Assembly (NCBI GenBank): GCA_948470905.1
Contig: CAOKQK010000017.1
Span: forward strand, 1 to 47,769
DNA length: 47,769 nucleotides
DNA from: an uncultured Lachnospiraceae bacterium
GTDB lineage: Bacteria; Bacillota; Clostridia; Lachnospirales; Lachnospiraceae
Direction of reading: 5' to 3'
Shown here piece by piece: positions 23,334 through 32,382 of this stretch. The notes below the pieces were generated by a model, which saw nothing but the letters and a program-made list of their open reading frames with translations, made no database searches and was not told the origin of the DNA. Every line of letters starts with the position of its first letter. Position 1 is the first letter of the stretch. The position numbers and the translations under genes were made by a program.

Positions 23334-24911
23334 TCACTCCACAATTACTTCATCGGCAGGGTCCGGAACTGATGCCGCCTCCGATGAGGACGACGGAGAC
23401 GACCCCGGCGAAGCCAGCGGTGCCTGTAATGTTTCCGGCGAAAGCGGTACTTCCGAAGACGGTGCCGCCTGCACTGCCGTCAGCCTGGCGACCACTTCCT
23501 TCACATGGCTCAAGCTGCCCGTACCAATAGCTGCCATAATCTCATTGTATGCAGCAAGGTCCGTTGTAGCCGTTCCCACCGTAACGCTTCTTGGCACCAT
23601 TATGTAATTACTGCTGTTGACCTGCGTACGGCTGACCTCCCTGCCATCCTCCAGCACTACCTTCCACAGCCTTGCCCTGTAACCCACATGAGCCCCGCTG
23701 TCGGTGGCAATGTACCCGATGGGCCTGGTGTTGTCCGCATGAATGTCATCGGCCGACGGCTTGATGGTCTCCACAACCTCGCTCTCATAGCGCACCTCCC
23801 GACCTTCGGCTCTTGTTTCCCTGCCGTAAATATTAAAAGTTACCTTGTTATTCTCCGTATAGCCTTCTATGTATATCGGATACTCCAGATCATTTATAAA
23901 TCTGAAGTCCTTGCCGGAGCCCTCCGCAATCGCCGCGTCCGCGGAAACATCCACGTAAGACACCGTCATGGAATGGCTGCAGCGCATGGTCACATTTAAT
24001 TCCGCCAAAAGCACCGCATTATAAAGGGTGGTGGAAACCTGGCAGATCCCTCCGCCCAGGCTGTCTACTACCTTGCCGTTCAGATAAGAACCCGCCTTAT
24101 AATATCCGTTTTCCTGAGTAAAGGGCGCCGTCTTCCCATAAACAGATATCTCCTCTCCCGGATAAAGGGTGATACCATCCAGCATCTGACAGCCATTCCT
24201 TATATTTGCCTTTCTATCGGCAGTAGAGCCCGCAAACGATGTGGTGAAGCTGCCCAGGATATCCCTGACCTGCGACAGCTCCTCCCGGCTGCCCCTTGCC
24301 TCCTGCACCTCCACGGCCAGTTCAATGACACAAGGCTGATAATCCCAAGCCCCTGTCAGATAATCATTGATCCTGTCGATGGACATCTCCACATCCAATG
24401 CATAGCCGCTGTGTCCCTCCACAATCCGGAACTCGCCGTTCTCACGCACCAGGGACATATTCACCGGCTCCATGTCATATCCGGCACACTCAGATGTCAA
24501 AAAATCACTGATAGCCTGCCTGTCAAAAGAAAGCCTGATGGGCAGCACCAGGTTCCTTCGCTCCAGATCCTTGAGCTGTTTGTAGCGCTCAATGACATTA
24601 CCCCTGGTTCCCACCTCCAGCGCCTCCGTTACAAGTTCCGGATTCGCCCACGCGATCCCCAGTTCGCCCACAGTCACATCCACCCGGCTGCCCGCGCCTG
24701 CCAGAAGTGTCACCGACGTATCCTTCAAACCATCCACAAAGTCCTCAACCGCCCTGAGCGCTTCCTCCTTTGTCATGCCGGACAGATTCACGCTGCCTGC
24801 GTAAATGCCCGATCTGATAGTCTTTTCTCCCTTCGCCTGCACTGCCATGCCCATAGACAGCACACACAGCAGCAGGGCGCAGATACGTCCCATCCACAAT
24901 ATTCTTTTCAT
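23334..24911 (-). CDS. VanW family cell-wall protein with PG-binding domain
   Basis: A 525-aa exported, probably cell-wall-associated protein. A signal peptide or anchor is at residues 1-28 (MKRILWMGRICALLLCVLSM). A putative peptidoglycan-binding domain (about 35-195, with GIYAGSVNLSGMTKEEA) precedes the VanW domain (about 215-345), marked by GGGICQVSTTLYNAVLLAEL near residue 284 and YPIYIEGY. The last ~50 residues are a Pro/Ser/Ala-rich low-complexity tail. AGAGGTG precedes the ATG at 24911. VanW occurs in some vancomycin clusters, but this is the common chromosomal YoaR-like type, whose role in the wall is not established. Confidence 0.9.
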   Translation of the reverse strand: MKRILWMGRICALLLCVLSMGMAVQAKGEKTIRSGIYAGSVNLSGMTKEEALRAVEDFVDGLKDTSVTLLAGAGSRVDVTVGELGIAWANPELVTEALEVGTRGNVIERYKQLKDLERRNLVLPIRLSFDRQAISDFLTSECAGYDMEPVNMSLVRENGEFRIVEGHSGYALDVEMSIDRINDYLTGAWDYQPCVIELAVEVQEARGSREELSQVRDILGSFTTSFAGSTADRKANIRNGCQMLDGITLYPGEEISVYGKTAPFTQENGYYKAGSYLNGKVVDSLGGGICQVSTTLYNAVLLAELNVTMRCSHSMTVSYVDVSADAAIAEGSGKDFRFINDLEYPIYIEGYTENNKVTFNIYGRETRAEGREVRYESEVVETIKPSADDIHADNTRPIGYIATDSGAHVGYRARLWKVVLEDGREVSRTQVNSSNYIMVPRSVTVGTATTDLAAYNEIMAAIGTGSLSHVKEVVARLTAVQAAPSSEVPLSPETLQAPLASPGSSPSSSSEAASVPDPADEVIVE

Positions 24912-25023
24912 GCTGACACCTCTGATCCGCTTTGGCAGGCATCTGTTTATGACAAATTTAAATCCCAAAAGGTAACACTTTTGTTACAGCAAAACCTGCC
25001 GGAAGCAAGTCTCAATTGATTTC

Positions 25024-25128
25024 TTATAATAAATATGCTAAAGTAGATATAACCATGGCAAGTACCAGGACGGCAACAATGACCGCAGATACACGCTGTT
25101 TTGTCTTTTTGTTGTGCATATTGAACAT
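25024..25128 (-). CDS. Small single-helix membrane protein (34 aa)
   Basis: MFNMHNKKTKQRVSAVIVAV and a further 14 mostly hydrophobic residues make a basic N-terminus and one membrane helix. GGAGG lies six bases before the ATG at 25128, which is why I prefer this over the 104-codon frame that runs through repeat A. Similar short KK-rich, one-helix proteins are common in Lachnospiraceae; function unknown. Confidence 0.65.
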   Translation of the reverse strand: MFNMHNKKTKQRVSAVIVAVLVLAMVISTLAYLL

Positions 25129-25174
25129 AAGGATCCTCCATCGTACTTCTGGCTGCAATGTTTGCAAATCAAAA

Positions 25175-25290
25175 ACCCCGCAGCAAGCTGACGGGGTATC
25201 AAGCTTGATGCGCAGCAAGCTGCGGGGTATTTGACCCTCGCGGCATTCGTCAAGGTCCTTTGGACTTTGACTCATTGCCCGCGGGAATAA
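25175..25290 (+). repeat. Dispersed branched repeat, copy A
   Basis: Starts with two small CCCCGCAGCAAGCTG / GCAGCAAGCTGCGGGG hairpin halves, followed by the core TTGACCCTCGCGGCATTCGT (25231-25250), CAAGGTCC, a minimal hairpin GTCC-TTT-GGAC and TGACTCATTGCCCGCGGGAA. Outer GCGGG/CCCGC and inner TTGAC/GTCAA can pair. A relative lies at 32969-33066. It fills the space between two divergent genes. Confidence 0.75.
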
Positions 25291-25316
25291 AAAACAATTC
25301 TGAAAGGATATTATAT

Positions 25317-25940
25317 ATGAATATAATCTTTTTGGCAAGTTTTATTACGCTTATCATAGTGATTTCCGTCACCATAAAACGACAGAGCCGGAACAGCAAG
25401 CAGGCAAACGCCGAGTTCTGGGCAAGGGAAAACCGCGCCAATTTTGTCCGCAACAAGCCCTTAGACGACCTGAACTACATTAAAATCCCCTTGGAAAACT
25501 TCCCCACACATCTTTTACACGACAACCCGGCGGTTTTGGAATGTATTGATATTCTTGGGAATCTGACCTCCCGAAAAATCGTCAACCTGACCGGCTGGTC
25601 CAACACGGATCTGAAACTGGAATACGGCACCGGCAACATTTCCCTGCTGTCGGATTATGACCAGAACTATACTGTGCTGGTACGCACCCTGCAGAAATGG
25701 GCCGACGCCCTGCTGGATGCAGGCTTTCAGAAGGAAGCCTCCGTGCTGATGGAATTTGCCGTCAGTACCGGCACCGACGTAGGACGTACCTACTATCAGC
25801 TCGCAGATTACTGGAACTCTCAGGGCGAATGGGCACAGGTAGACCGCCTCATAAGCAGTGCTGAGAATCTGCGCTCCTCCAACAAAGATGCCATCATAAA
25901 GCACCTGCGGGACCGCAGCCTTCTCCACATGGACAGCTGA
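25317..25940 (+). CDS. Membrane-anchored hypothetical protein
   Basis: A 207-aa protein with one N-terminal membrane helix (MNIIFLASFITLIIVISVTI) and a cytoplasmic helical domain. The region TVLVRTLQKWADALLDAGF, then EASVLMEFAVSTGTDVGRTY and YYQLADYWNSQGEW, looks like TPR-type paired helices. I do not recognise a named family, though single-TM proteins of this shape are frequent in Lachnospiraceae. The ATG at 25317 follows AAAGGA; the frame's 19 earlier codons lie inside repeat A and are unlikely to be coding. Divergent from the 34-aa membrane protein. Confidence 0.75.
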   Translation: MNIIFLASFITLIIVISVTIKRQSRNSKQANAEFWARENRANFVRNKPLDDLNYIKIPLENFPTHLLHDNPAVLECIDILGNLTSRKIVNLTGWSNTDLKLEYGTGNISLLSDYDQNYTVLVRTLQKWADALLDAGFQKEASVLMEFAVSTGTDVGRTYYQLADYWNSQGEWAQVDRLISSAENLRSSNKDAIIKHLRDRSLLHMDS

Positions 25941-26062
25941 AACCGTATTTCGATATTTCGATGCCTTGCCCATGACAGGGCAGGAAGCATTCTTTGCTGT
26001 CCTTCCCCATGGTACGGCCGGAAACATCCTTTTCCGCCCTTCCACATGGCACGGCCGGGGGC

Positions 26063-26773
26063 TCAGCTCGGCGCCCTGCCATACTGCGCCATTATTTTGT
26101 CAATACAGCGGCTTGCCTCGCTTCTGCTTAATTTCTCAATATCCAGCTCTAAGCTAATTTTATGCTGCTGCGTCAGACGATATAACCTCTCCTTCTGGGA
26201 TTTTGCCGCAGGTGTGTCCCTTTTCACCTTAAAATTAAGCTCCTGGGGCTGAAATAAGCCATCCTCCTCCGAATAAAACCGCTCCGTCAGGCATTCATAC
26301 AAAAGAGCCGTCGCCTCCGCGTCGGCAAGCGCCCTGTGTGCCTGGTGAGGGATCTGATAATACGCACAGAGATAGTCCAGGTTCCTGTGCTCCAGGTCCG
26401 CCAGGTACTTTCTGGCAATTTTCAGCGTATCCACCGCCTTTTTCTCAAAAACAAGCCGACTGTCCACCGCAGCCTTTTTCAAAAAAGAAAAATCGAAAAG
26501 AACGCTGTGTCCCAAAAGCGGCAGCTCCCCTATAAAGTCAAGCGCAGCAGGGAGCACCTCCTCTATATAAGGCGCAGCCGCCAGCTCCCCGTCCGTAAGC
26601 CCTGTCAGCTCCACAATCCGCGGCTCCAGCTTCCTGCCAGGGTTTACAAGGGCTGTAAAAACTTCCCTGCGCTCCCCTTCAATGACCCTGACTGCCCCAA
26701 TCTCCGTAATCTTATCCGTCTTGGGATTCAGCCCTGTCGTCTCCAAATCTATACTCACATAAGACCGCATCAT
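26063..26773 (-). CDS. DnaQ-like 3'-5' exonuclease
   Basis: A 236-aa DEDDh exonuclease related to DNA polymerase III epsilon. Exo I is SIDLETTGL (Asp9, Glu11), Exo II is LGHSVLFDFSFL, and Exo III is HRALADAEATALL with the catalytic His and Asp. The last ~60 residues are a basic extension with KVKRDTPAAKSQKERL. GGGGG precedes the ATG pair at 26773/26770. It stands alone in a minus-strand run; as a short stand-alone protein it more likely takes part in repair or RNA/DNA trimming than replication. Confidence 0.9.
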   Translation of the reverse strand: MMRSYVSIDLETTGLNPKTDKITEIGAVRVIEGERREVFTALVNPGRKLEPRIVELTGLTDGELAAAPYIEEVLPAALDFIGELPLLGHSVLFDFSFLKKAAVDSRLVFEKKAVDTLKIARKYLADLEHRNLDYLCAYYQIPHQAHRALADAEATALLYECLTERFYSEEDGLFQPQELNFKVKRDTPAAKSQKERLYRLTQQHKISLELDIEKLSRSEASRCIDKIMAQYGRAPS

Positions 26774-26906
26774 TTTGATACCCCCGCTGTAACAGGCCTG
26801 GTTGACTGAAACATCTGCCGCTGCAGGCGCCCCTGCTGCAGACACATGGCATTCTGTTTTTCATTTTATCGCACACATTATATCATGCATATGTACAAAG
26901 GGCATT

Positions 26907-28160
26907 TTACTTATCATTCATTATTTTAGTAAACAAAACCTTCTCCACCCTCTTTTCGTCCATTTTGATCACAGTTATCCGATAACCCTTGTATTCAAAA
27001 GAATCTCCCTTTTCAGGCACCTTTCCCAGCTCATTCATGATCCATCCATTTACAACTCCCGACTGTACTTCTCCATCAGCAGCTTCAATATTTAATATTT
27101 CAAATACATTATCAACGTCTGCGTTTCCCAAAACGATATACTCATTTTCAGATTTCTTTTCAATCTCTGCACTGACTTCATCATATTCATCCCAGATTTC
27201 GCCTACAAGTTCTTCCAAAATGTCTTCCAGCGTGATTATTCCTACCGTTCCGCCATATTCATCCAGGACAACTGCAATATGTATTTTTTTCTGCTGTAAT
27301 TCCTTTAACAGTACTCCTATTTTCTTATTTGGCGGGATAAATAATGCCGGCCGGATAACTTCGGAGATTTCCCTGTCTGCGTGATATACATAATTGTAAA
27401 AATCCTTCTGATAGATTATTCCGATTATATGGTCAATTGTATCTTCATATATGGGAAGTCTTGAGTAGGCTGTATCCGCAAAAACAGCGGCTACTTCTTC
27501 CTTGGTTGCCTCCGTGGAAACGGCAGTAATATCTATCCTTGGGGTTAATATGTCAACAGCCTCCTGTTCGGTAAATTCAAGCGCACTCCTGATAAGCATA
27601 TTCTCCTGCTCATCAATCCCCCCGTCCTGCTTTGCTTCTTCTACTATGGACAATAATTCTTCCTCTGTAATACCGCTTTTATCAGATGATTTAATGATCC
27701 TGGATAAAAGCTTTTTCCACTGGCCAAACAGGAAATTAAACGGAGTGAGCAATATTACAAGCATATTCAGGAAAGGTGCTGAAAACATGGCAAACTTTTC
27801 CGGTGATTCTTTTGCAATGCTTTTTGGTGACACTTCTCCAAAAATCAGGACAACAATTGTCGTAACGGCAGTAGACACACTTGGACCGACCTCATTCCCC
27901 AACAAGCTGACAAATAACACTGTTGCCAGGGACGCACTTGCAATGTTTACAATATTATTCCCTATAAGGATAGTAGACAATAAACTGTCATAATTCTCGG
28001 ATAGTTTCAAAACCAAACGTGCCTTTTTATTTCCCTTTTCTGCCATATTCTTGATCCGTATCCTGTTCAATGATGAGAATGCGGTTTCTGTTGCTGAAAA
28101 ATATGCTGACATAACAATACTGACAATTATTATTATAAGTGAAATTGTTTCGTTTTCCAT
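26907..28160 (-). CDS. CNNM/HlyC family membrane protein (DUF21-CBS-CorC)
   Basis: A 417-aa membrane protein of the hemolysin C/CNNM type, implicated in Mg2+ or Co2+ transport. A DUF21 transmembrane domain (about 1-180) has TAFSSLNRIRIKNMAEKGNK near the start and LIFGEVSPKSIAKESPEKF; a CBS pair follows (PRIDITAVS, YSRLPIYEDTIDHIIGIIY, AVVLDEYGGTVGIITLEDIL), then the CorC/HlyC domain from about 340. AAAGGTG lies before the ATG at 28160. The gene is AT-richer than the exonuclease gene beside it. Confidence 0.93.
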   Translation of the reverse strand: MENETISLIIIIVSIVMSAYFSATETAFSSLNRIRIKNMAEKGNKKARLVLKLSENYDSLLSTILIGNNIVNIASASLATVLFVSLLGNEVGPSVSTAVTTIVVLIFGEVSPKSIAKESPEKFAMFSAPFLNMLVILLTPFNFLFGQWKKLLSRIIKSSDKSGITEEELLSIVEEAKQDGGIDEQENMLIRSALEFTEQEAVDILTPRIDITAVSTEATKEEVAAVFADTAYSRLPIYEDTIDHIIGIIYQKDFYNYVYHADREISEVIRPALFIPPNKKIGVLLKELQQKKIHIAVVLDEYGGTVGIITLEDILEELVGEIWDEYDEVSAEIEKKSENEYIVLGNADVDNVFEILNIEAADGEVQSGVVNGWIMNELGKVPEKGDSFEYKGYRITVIKMDEKRVEKVLFTKIMNDK

Positions 28161-28339
28161 TTTTACACCTTTCTGTCCACTCTGCAAGAGGGCGTGTATA
28201 CGCTCCTCTTTAACACTCATTTCAAAATTTGGAAGCTTACTTCCGAACCTAATCTCTTATCTTCTTAGTTCATAGTTATAATCTGCCTTTCTGGCAAAAG
28301 GAACCAATGGTCAATCTTTTCGCATATCTGCATTCCCCC
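28161..28339. other. Intergenic stretch upstream of the CNNM gene
   Basis: Contains TTCAAAATTTGGAAG near 28211 and the presumed promoter of the CNNM gene, which I cannot place with confidence. No gene is seen. Confidence 0.35.
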
Positions 28340-28591
28340 CTAAAAAAAATAACAAAAAGCACAGCTATATGCTATCCTGCACATAACCATGCTCCTCTTT
28401 TTTAAACCACAAATCCTCAAGGTACCAGCCCATAAATAGGTTAGCATTTCATATTCCATATCTCCCATATCTGCAGGTTGTGTACATACTGGATATCCAG
28501 ATATTGAAATATAGCCGCCAACACCCTTTCGGACTAACCCCATTATTAAATTTGAAACTGAATCCGCCTCACTGTCTGAGTCGTCGTCCAC
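28340..28591 (-). CDS. Possible 83-aa protein with GTG start
   Basis: An open frame from a GTG at 28591 that is preceded by GGAGG with seven bases spacing, better than chance. The product opens acidic (DDDSDSEADSVSNLIMGLV), then GGYISISGYPVCTQPADMGD and a Cys-rich C-terminus (ICGLKKRSMVMCRIAYSCAF). I do not recognise a family; it could also be the truncated start of a longer lost gene. Confidence 0.4.
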   Translation of the reverse strand: MDDDSDSEADSVSNLIMGLVRKGVGGYISISGYPVCTQPADMGDMEYEMLTYLWAGTLRICGLKKRSMVMCRIAYSCAFCYFF

Positions 28592-28774
28592 TTTTCTTCC
28601 TCCAAAACGGATTTTTTAACATTGTAACATATTCTCTAAATAAAGGCAATAAGTTTCTCAGCTCCGTTCAAAATATAAAAAAATGGCGGAATGCAGGAAT
28701 CTGTATAATGAGAGTGGCTTTTGAGCTTTTAAACAATATTATTTCGTGTTATACTGATATAAACAGATAGAGTT

Positions 28775-28981
28775 AAAAATTGATATGGTTCCGGCTTCTG
28801 ATAAAGAGCTGGCGAAAGCCATCCTGAGGATTTGAATGCATGAGTCAGCGAAACCGGCAGGAAAATCTTCTAAAAGGAATCCAATAGCAAGGAAAATAAA
28901 GCATTACTAAGTAAGCATATCTGTTGATGCTAAAAGGCGAGCCGGACAATGTTGTGCGGCTATTAAGCGGAGGGACGGACA
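28775..28981 (+). ncRNA. Candidate structured leader upstream of the DUF1905 gene
   Basis: About 200 bases with many short hairpins in a row: GGC-GAAA-GCC (28811-28820), ATCC-TGA-GGAT (28821-28831), TTAC-TAA-GTAA (28904-28914), AGCAT/ATGCT (28914-28931) and GCCGGACAA/TTGTGCGGC (28941-28960), then the ribosome binding site GGAGGG. I recognise no riboswitch class. It could be an undescribed leader or the remains of a mobile intron. Confidence 0.35.
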
Positions 28982-29269
28982 ATGGAAGATAAAGTGTATG
29001 AATTTGATTCCCTGCTTTATGAAGCAGGCAAAACAGGCGGCGCTTATGCAATTTTTCCCTATGATATCAGGAAAGAGTTTGGACAGGGGAGGGTGAAGGT
29101 ACACGCCACGTTTGATGGAGAACCCTATGATGGCAGCATTGTAAATATGGGTGTAAAAAATCCTGACGGCAGCATCTGTTATATTATAGGCGTTCGTAAA
29201 GATATCCGTTCCCGGATAGGAAAGCAGCCGGGAGACAGCATCCATGTGACAGTCAGGGCACAGAACTGA
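28982..29269 (+). CDS. DUF1905 domain protein
   Basis: A 95-aa single-domain beta-barrel-like protein: FDSLLYEAGKTGGAYAIFPY, VKVHATFDGEPYDGSIVNMG, then YIIGVRKDIRSRIGKQPGDS and a final strand HVTVRAQ. This matches DUF1905, a small domain often fused to YdeI-type proteins; its biochemical function is not known. GGAGGG lies seven bases before the ATG, behind the unusual leader. It starts a plus-strand block of small stand-alone genes. Confidence 0.85.
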   Translation: MEDKVYEFDSLLYEAGKTGGAYAIFPYDIRKEFGQGRVKVHATFDGEPYDGSIVNMGVKNPDGSICYIIGVRKDIRSRIGKQPGDSIHVTVRAQN

Positions 29270-29360
29270 TGGGATGGGTAAAGGAAGCGTCGTTTTTTCA
29301 GCCGGCAGGCGTTAAATATGCAAAAGAAAAATTTAAGTGATGATTGGAGGTCTGGCTTAT

Positions 29361-29711
29361 ATGGACAGCGAGAAAGTATACCAAATGGATTTTTTAAAGG
29401 TCTATCCTCTCCTTGTAAACAAGGCAGAGAAAAAAGGCAGGACGAAGCAGGAAGTGGATGAAGTGATCCGGTGGCTTACCGGATACAGTCAGGCAGAACT
29501 GGAAGGGATACAGGAAAGGCCGGTCACTTACGGGGATTTCTTCCGCAATGCTCCGGCTCTGAATGAAAACAGGAAGCTGATAAAGGGAGTGGTCTGCGGC
29601 GTAAGGGTGGAAGAAATCCAGGAACCTTTGATGCAGGAAATCCGTTATCTGGATAAGCTGGTTGACGAATTGGCAAGGGGGAAATCCATGGAGAAGATCT
29701 TGCGTAAATAA
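29361..29711 (+). CDS. DUF2200 family protein
   Basis: A 116-aa soluble protein with DUF2200 hallmarks: [68 protein letters not shown] and [20 protein letters not shown]. The family is widespread in bacteria and of unknown function. I choose the ATG at 29361, nine bases after GGAGGT, over a GTG at 29337. It follows DUF1905 by about 90 bases and is probably in the same transcript. Confidence 0.88.
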   Translation: MDSEKVYQMDFLKVYPLLVNKAEKKGRTKQEVDEVIRWLTGYSQAELEGIQERPVTYGDFFRNAPALNENRKLIKGVVCGVRVEEIQEPLMQEIRYLDKLVDELARGKSMEKILRK

Positions 29712-29868
29712 AAGACGCAGCATAACTTCCCTGCCGGAACATTCTTTGCAGCGGGGAATTTCATCAGAGAGCTTGCGGAGGGTTCCGCGGACAGCCTTTG
29801 TATGAAGAAATGGTTTTTCCTGATATGAACGGCTATATTCAATTAAAAAGGAAGCGAGGTGTCTTTTT

Positions 29869-30561
29869 ATGGCGGACATAATAGAAAGTATTTTTCAGCG
29901 GAAAAAGGTGTGCCCTTCCAAGTTGGAGCCGTATGGCTTTTGCAGAGAAGGAGAAAACTTCTCTTTTCGTCACACACTAAAAGAAAGCGGCTTTGAATTG
30001 GAAATCCAGATTACACCGCAGGGAGAAATACTCACGCAGATCGTTGACCCGGCAACAGGCGAACCCTACACACTCCACCTGACGGACAGGGCAGCCGGAG
30101 GATTTGTGAGCAGCGTCCGCACGGAATATGAAGAAATCCTGACCAACCTTATGGAAAAGTGTTTTGAGCCGGAAATTTTCAAGTCCCAGCAGGCCAAACA
30201 GCTTATTGAGTATGTACGGAGCACCTATGGTGATGAGCTGGAATTTCTGTGGCAAAAGTTCCCGGACAACGCTGTTTGGAGGCGCAGGGATAACGAGAAA
30301 TGGTATGGGGCCATCCTCACTGTTTCCCGGCGCAAGTTGGGGCTGAACTCCGATGAGATAGTAGAAATTATAGATTTACGCTACCCGCCGGAGGATTTGG
30401 CAGAATTGATCGATGGAAAGGTCTATTTCTCCGGCTGGCATATGAACAAGAAACATTGGTACACTATAATCTTGGATGGCTCAGTTAGTTTGGAGGACAT
30501 CTGCCGTAAAATTGATAAGAGTTACCTGTTGGCTAAAAATCAACACCCTCGCGGTGTTTGA
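29869..30561 (+). CDS. MmcQ/YjbR family protein
   Basis: A 230-aa protein. The C-terminal ~110 residues are MmcQ/YjbR: DNAVWRRRDNEKWYGAILTV, RRKLGLNSDEIVEIIDLR, YFSGWHMNKKHWYTIILDG and a final helix with LLAKNQ. The fold (CyaY-like) is often called DNA-binding. The N-terminal ~110 residues are an extra domain (CREGENFSFRHTLKESGFEL) also seen in longer relatives. GAGGTG precedes the ATG. The gap before it (29712-29868) shows no gene. Confidence 0.86.
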   Translation: MADIIESIFQRKKVCPSKLEPYGFCREGENFSFRHTLKESGFELEIQITPQGEILTQIVDPATGEPYTLHLTDRAAGGFVSSVRTEYEEILTNLMEKCFEPEIFKSQQAKQLIEYVRSTYGDELEFLWQKFPDNAVWRRRDNEKWYGAILTVSRRKLGLNSDEIVEIIDLRYPPEDLAELIDGKVYFSGWHMNKKHWYTIILDGSVSLEDICRKIDKSYLLAKNQHPRGV

Positions 30562-30608
30562 GGACGTAATTCAGGCATAAACCAGCAAATGCAAAGGAGA
30601 AATTATTT

Positions 30609-31376
30609 ATGTGGGATGCAGATTTATATAATAAATTCAGCAAAGAACGGATGCAGCCGTCCAAAGACTTGGCAGAACGGATTGTGGTCGAAGATTGTAA
30701 GCGGATTGTTGACATAGGCTGTGGCTCCGGAATGAGCACTTATTGCATTAAGAACAGGTTTCCCAATGCAGAAATAACGGGCATAGACTTATCAGAATCC
30801 ATGTTAGAAAAGGCGAAAGGACTTGTGGAGGGGGTCCGATGGATTCAAAGAGACTGCGGGAATAGCCTTGAAGATTTAGGGAAGTTTGATATCGTATTTT
30901 CCAATGCGTTTTTACAATGGCTTGACAACCAAGAGAAATTTATTGAAAACACTAAAACATTGCTAAATAAAAAAGGGGTGCTTGCAATACAAGTTCCCAC
31001 TTTCAGCGAAATGAAAATTGCAAAAATTCTTGAAAAGGCAGTTGAGACGTATGAGCACAAATATAGCCTGTTTTCAGATATACCAGAGAAGCGTTTTCAT
31101 TATACAGCAGAAGAATATTACAACATGTTCTCCAGATATTATTCTGATATAGAAATGTGGCAGACTTTTTATTATCATCAAATGGCTGACAGCGATGGAA
31201 TTGTGGAATTTATCAGAGGCACAGCTTTAAGGCCGTATCTTGAGCGTCTGACAATGCAACAAGGCGAAGAATTTTTAGATATGCTAAAGAAGGAAACCGC
31301 AATTGGTTATAAAGCCAGCGAAAATGGCAAGGTATTATTCCCTTTTCATAGATTGTTTATTCTCGCCAGATTGTAA
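30609..31376 (+). CDS. SAM-dependent methyltransferase, trans-aconitate methyltransferase-like
   Basis: A 255-aa class I methyltransferase. Motif I VDIGCGSGMSTYCIKNRFP binds SAM, followed by ITGIDLSESML (motif II Asp) and FDIVFSNAFLQWLDN (motif IV). The opening MWDADLYNKFSKERMQPSKD and the whole length match Tam, which methylates trans-aconitate to limit its inhibition of aconitase; the Firmicute relatives may use other small acids. AAAGGAG lies nine bases before the ATG. Noticeably AT-rich, like others in this block. Confidence 0.85.
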   Translation: MWDADLYNKFSKERMQPSKDLAERIVVEDCKRIVDIGCGSGMSTYCIKNRFPNAEITGIDLSESMLEKAKGLVEGVRWIQRDCGNSLEDLGKFDIVFSNAFLQWLDNQEKFIENTKTLLNKKGVLAIQVPTFSEMKIAKILEKAVETYEHKYSLFSDIPEKRFHYTAEEYYNMFSRYYSDIEMWQTFYYHQMADSDGIVEFIRGTALRPYLERLTMQQGEEFLDMLKKETAIGYKASENGKVLFPFHRLFILARL

Positions 31377-31633
31377 ATTGTTATCCCATAAGCATCAAAC
31401 GCCGCCATAGTATCCCTGAATGTCATGACAGTCCTGTCAGATGCTGTATAGTCCCGCTTCCGGTGTTCACTTGCACCAATGCAGAACAATTCTACTGCCA
31501 GTCGGTTGCCATTTTTACATGCATTCGCTAGAATAAAGCCAACATGCGGGAATCACCCCGCTCAGCATTCGCGGGATTAATGTTCCACGTCGGCTGAAGA
31601 AGCACCGATAACAGTAAAAAGGCAGGTATACTT
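31377..31633. other. Intergenic stretch without an identifiable gene
   Basis: On the minus strand a short coding-like piece (TASDRTVMTFRDTMAAFDAY) can be read near 31389-31448, but it is broken by stops and has no start. It may be debris of a lost gene. The end holds AAGGCAGG, the ribosome binding site of the XRE gene. Confidence 0.35.
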
Positions 31634-32353
31634 ATGTTTGAACTTGACAAAAACAATTTTGCAAAATTTCTCACGGAACAGAGAAAGGCGAAAGGTTATA
31701 CCCAAAAAGTCCTGGCGGAAAAACTCTACGTATCCGACAAGGCCGTCAGTAAGTGGGAGCGTTCCTTGAGCATGCCCGATATATCCCTTCTCATTCCCCT
31801 GGCGGAGATACTGGGCGTCTCCGTCACGGAACTGCTGGAAGGCCGAAGGCTGGTCCCCGGCTCCGAAATGAACGCCGGCAAAGTAGAGGAGCTGGTCAAA
31901 AAAGCCCTGACCCTGTCGGAAGAAACTCCGGCAGACCGACAGTTACGAAAGGAACGTCAACGAAAAAACGCCGCTGTCTTCTGCAGCTGCACCCTGCTGA
32001 TGCTTCTGGAATCTTTGGGAGGGGTCTGGCTGTTGAACAGACTTCTGTCAGGAACCGAAAGCGATGCTGCTTTCATGGCTTCCCTGGGAGGTTTTATTTC
32101 CATATTTTCATACTGGCAATGCTTTTTGACGTTGTCTGTATCATTCAGGAAGCTTTTGGGAGCAAGCGCATTCGTTTGCCTAAATGTCGGCGAATATTTG
32201 CAGGGGGAAATAGATTTTGAACCCAAAGCTGATATGTTCTGCGCCTACTCTGGGGATACGGAGGCTTTGGCTGATTTCATACTTCGATTTAAGAAAACCT
32301 GTGAAGAGAAACCACTCATTTCAGACCTGTTCAGCAAAGCTGAGCTGGATTGA
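31634..32353 (+). CDS. XRE-family HTH regulator with membrane segments
   Basis: A 239-aa protein with an HTH_3 domain at residues ~8-65 (FLTEQRKAKGYTQKVLAEKL, VSDKAVSKWERSLSMPDISL) and a helical linker with VEELVKKALTLSEETPADRQ. Membrane segments follow at about 115-135 and 145-165. In better-known relatives the C-terminus continues with more helices and a typical SFYSDG region; here it is short and ends in an unrelated-looking soluble tail (ADMFCAYSGDTEALADFILR), so truncation, frameshift or chimerism is possible. AAGGCAGG precedes the ATG. Target genes unknown; the next gene starts 29 bases downstream. Confidence 0.78.
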   Translation: MFELDKNNFAKFLTEQRKAKGYTQKVLAEKLYVSDKAVSKWERSLSMPDISLLIPLAEILGVSVTELLEGRRLVPGSEMNAGKVEELVKKALTLSEETPADRQLRKERQRKNAAVFCSCTLLMLLESLGGVWLLNRLLSGTESDAAFMASLGGFISIFSYWQCFLTLSVSFRKLLGASAFVCLNVGEYLQGEIDFEPKADMFCAYSGDTEALADFILRFKKTCEEKPLISDLFSKAELD

Positions 32354-32382
32354 AGATTTCCGGTTTAGGGGGCTAAAACAAT

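Noticed and set aside
23334-24911. VanW protein as part of a vancomycin resistance cluster
   Set aside because: No vanA/B-type ligase, vanH, vanX or VanRS two-component genes are nearby; chromosomal VanW proteins are common in Clostridia.
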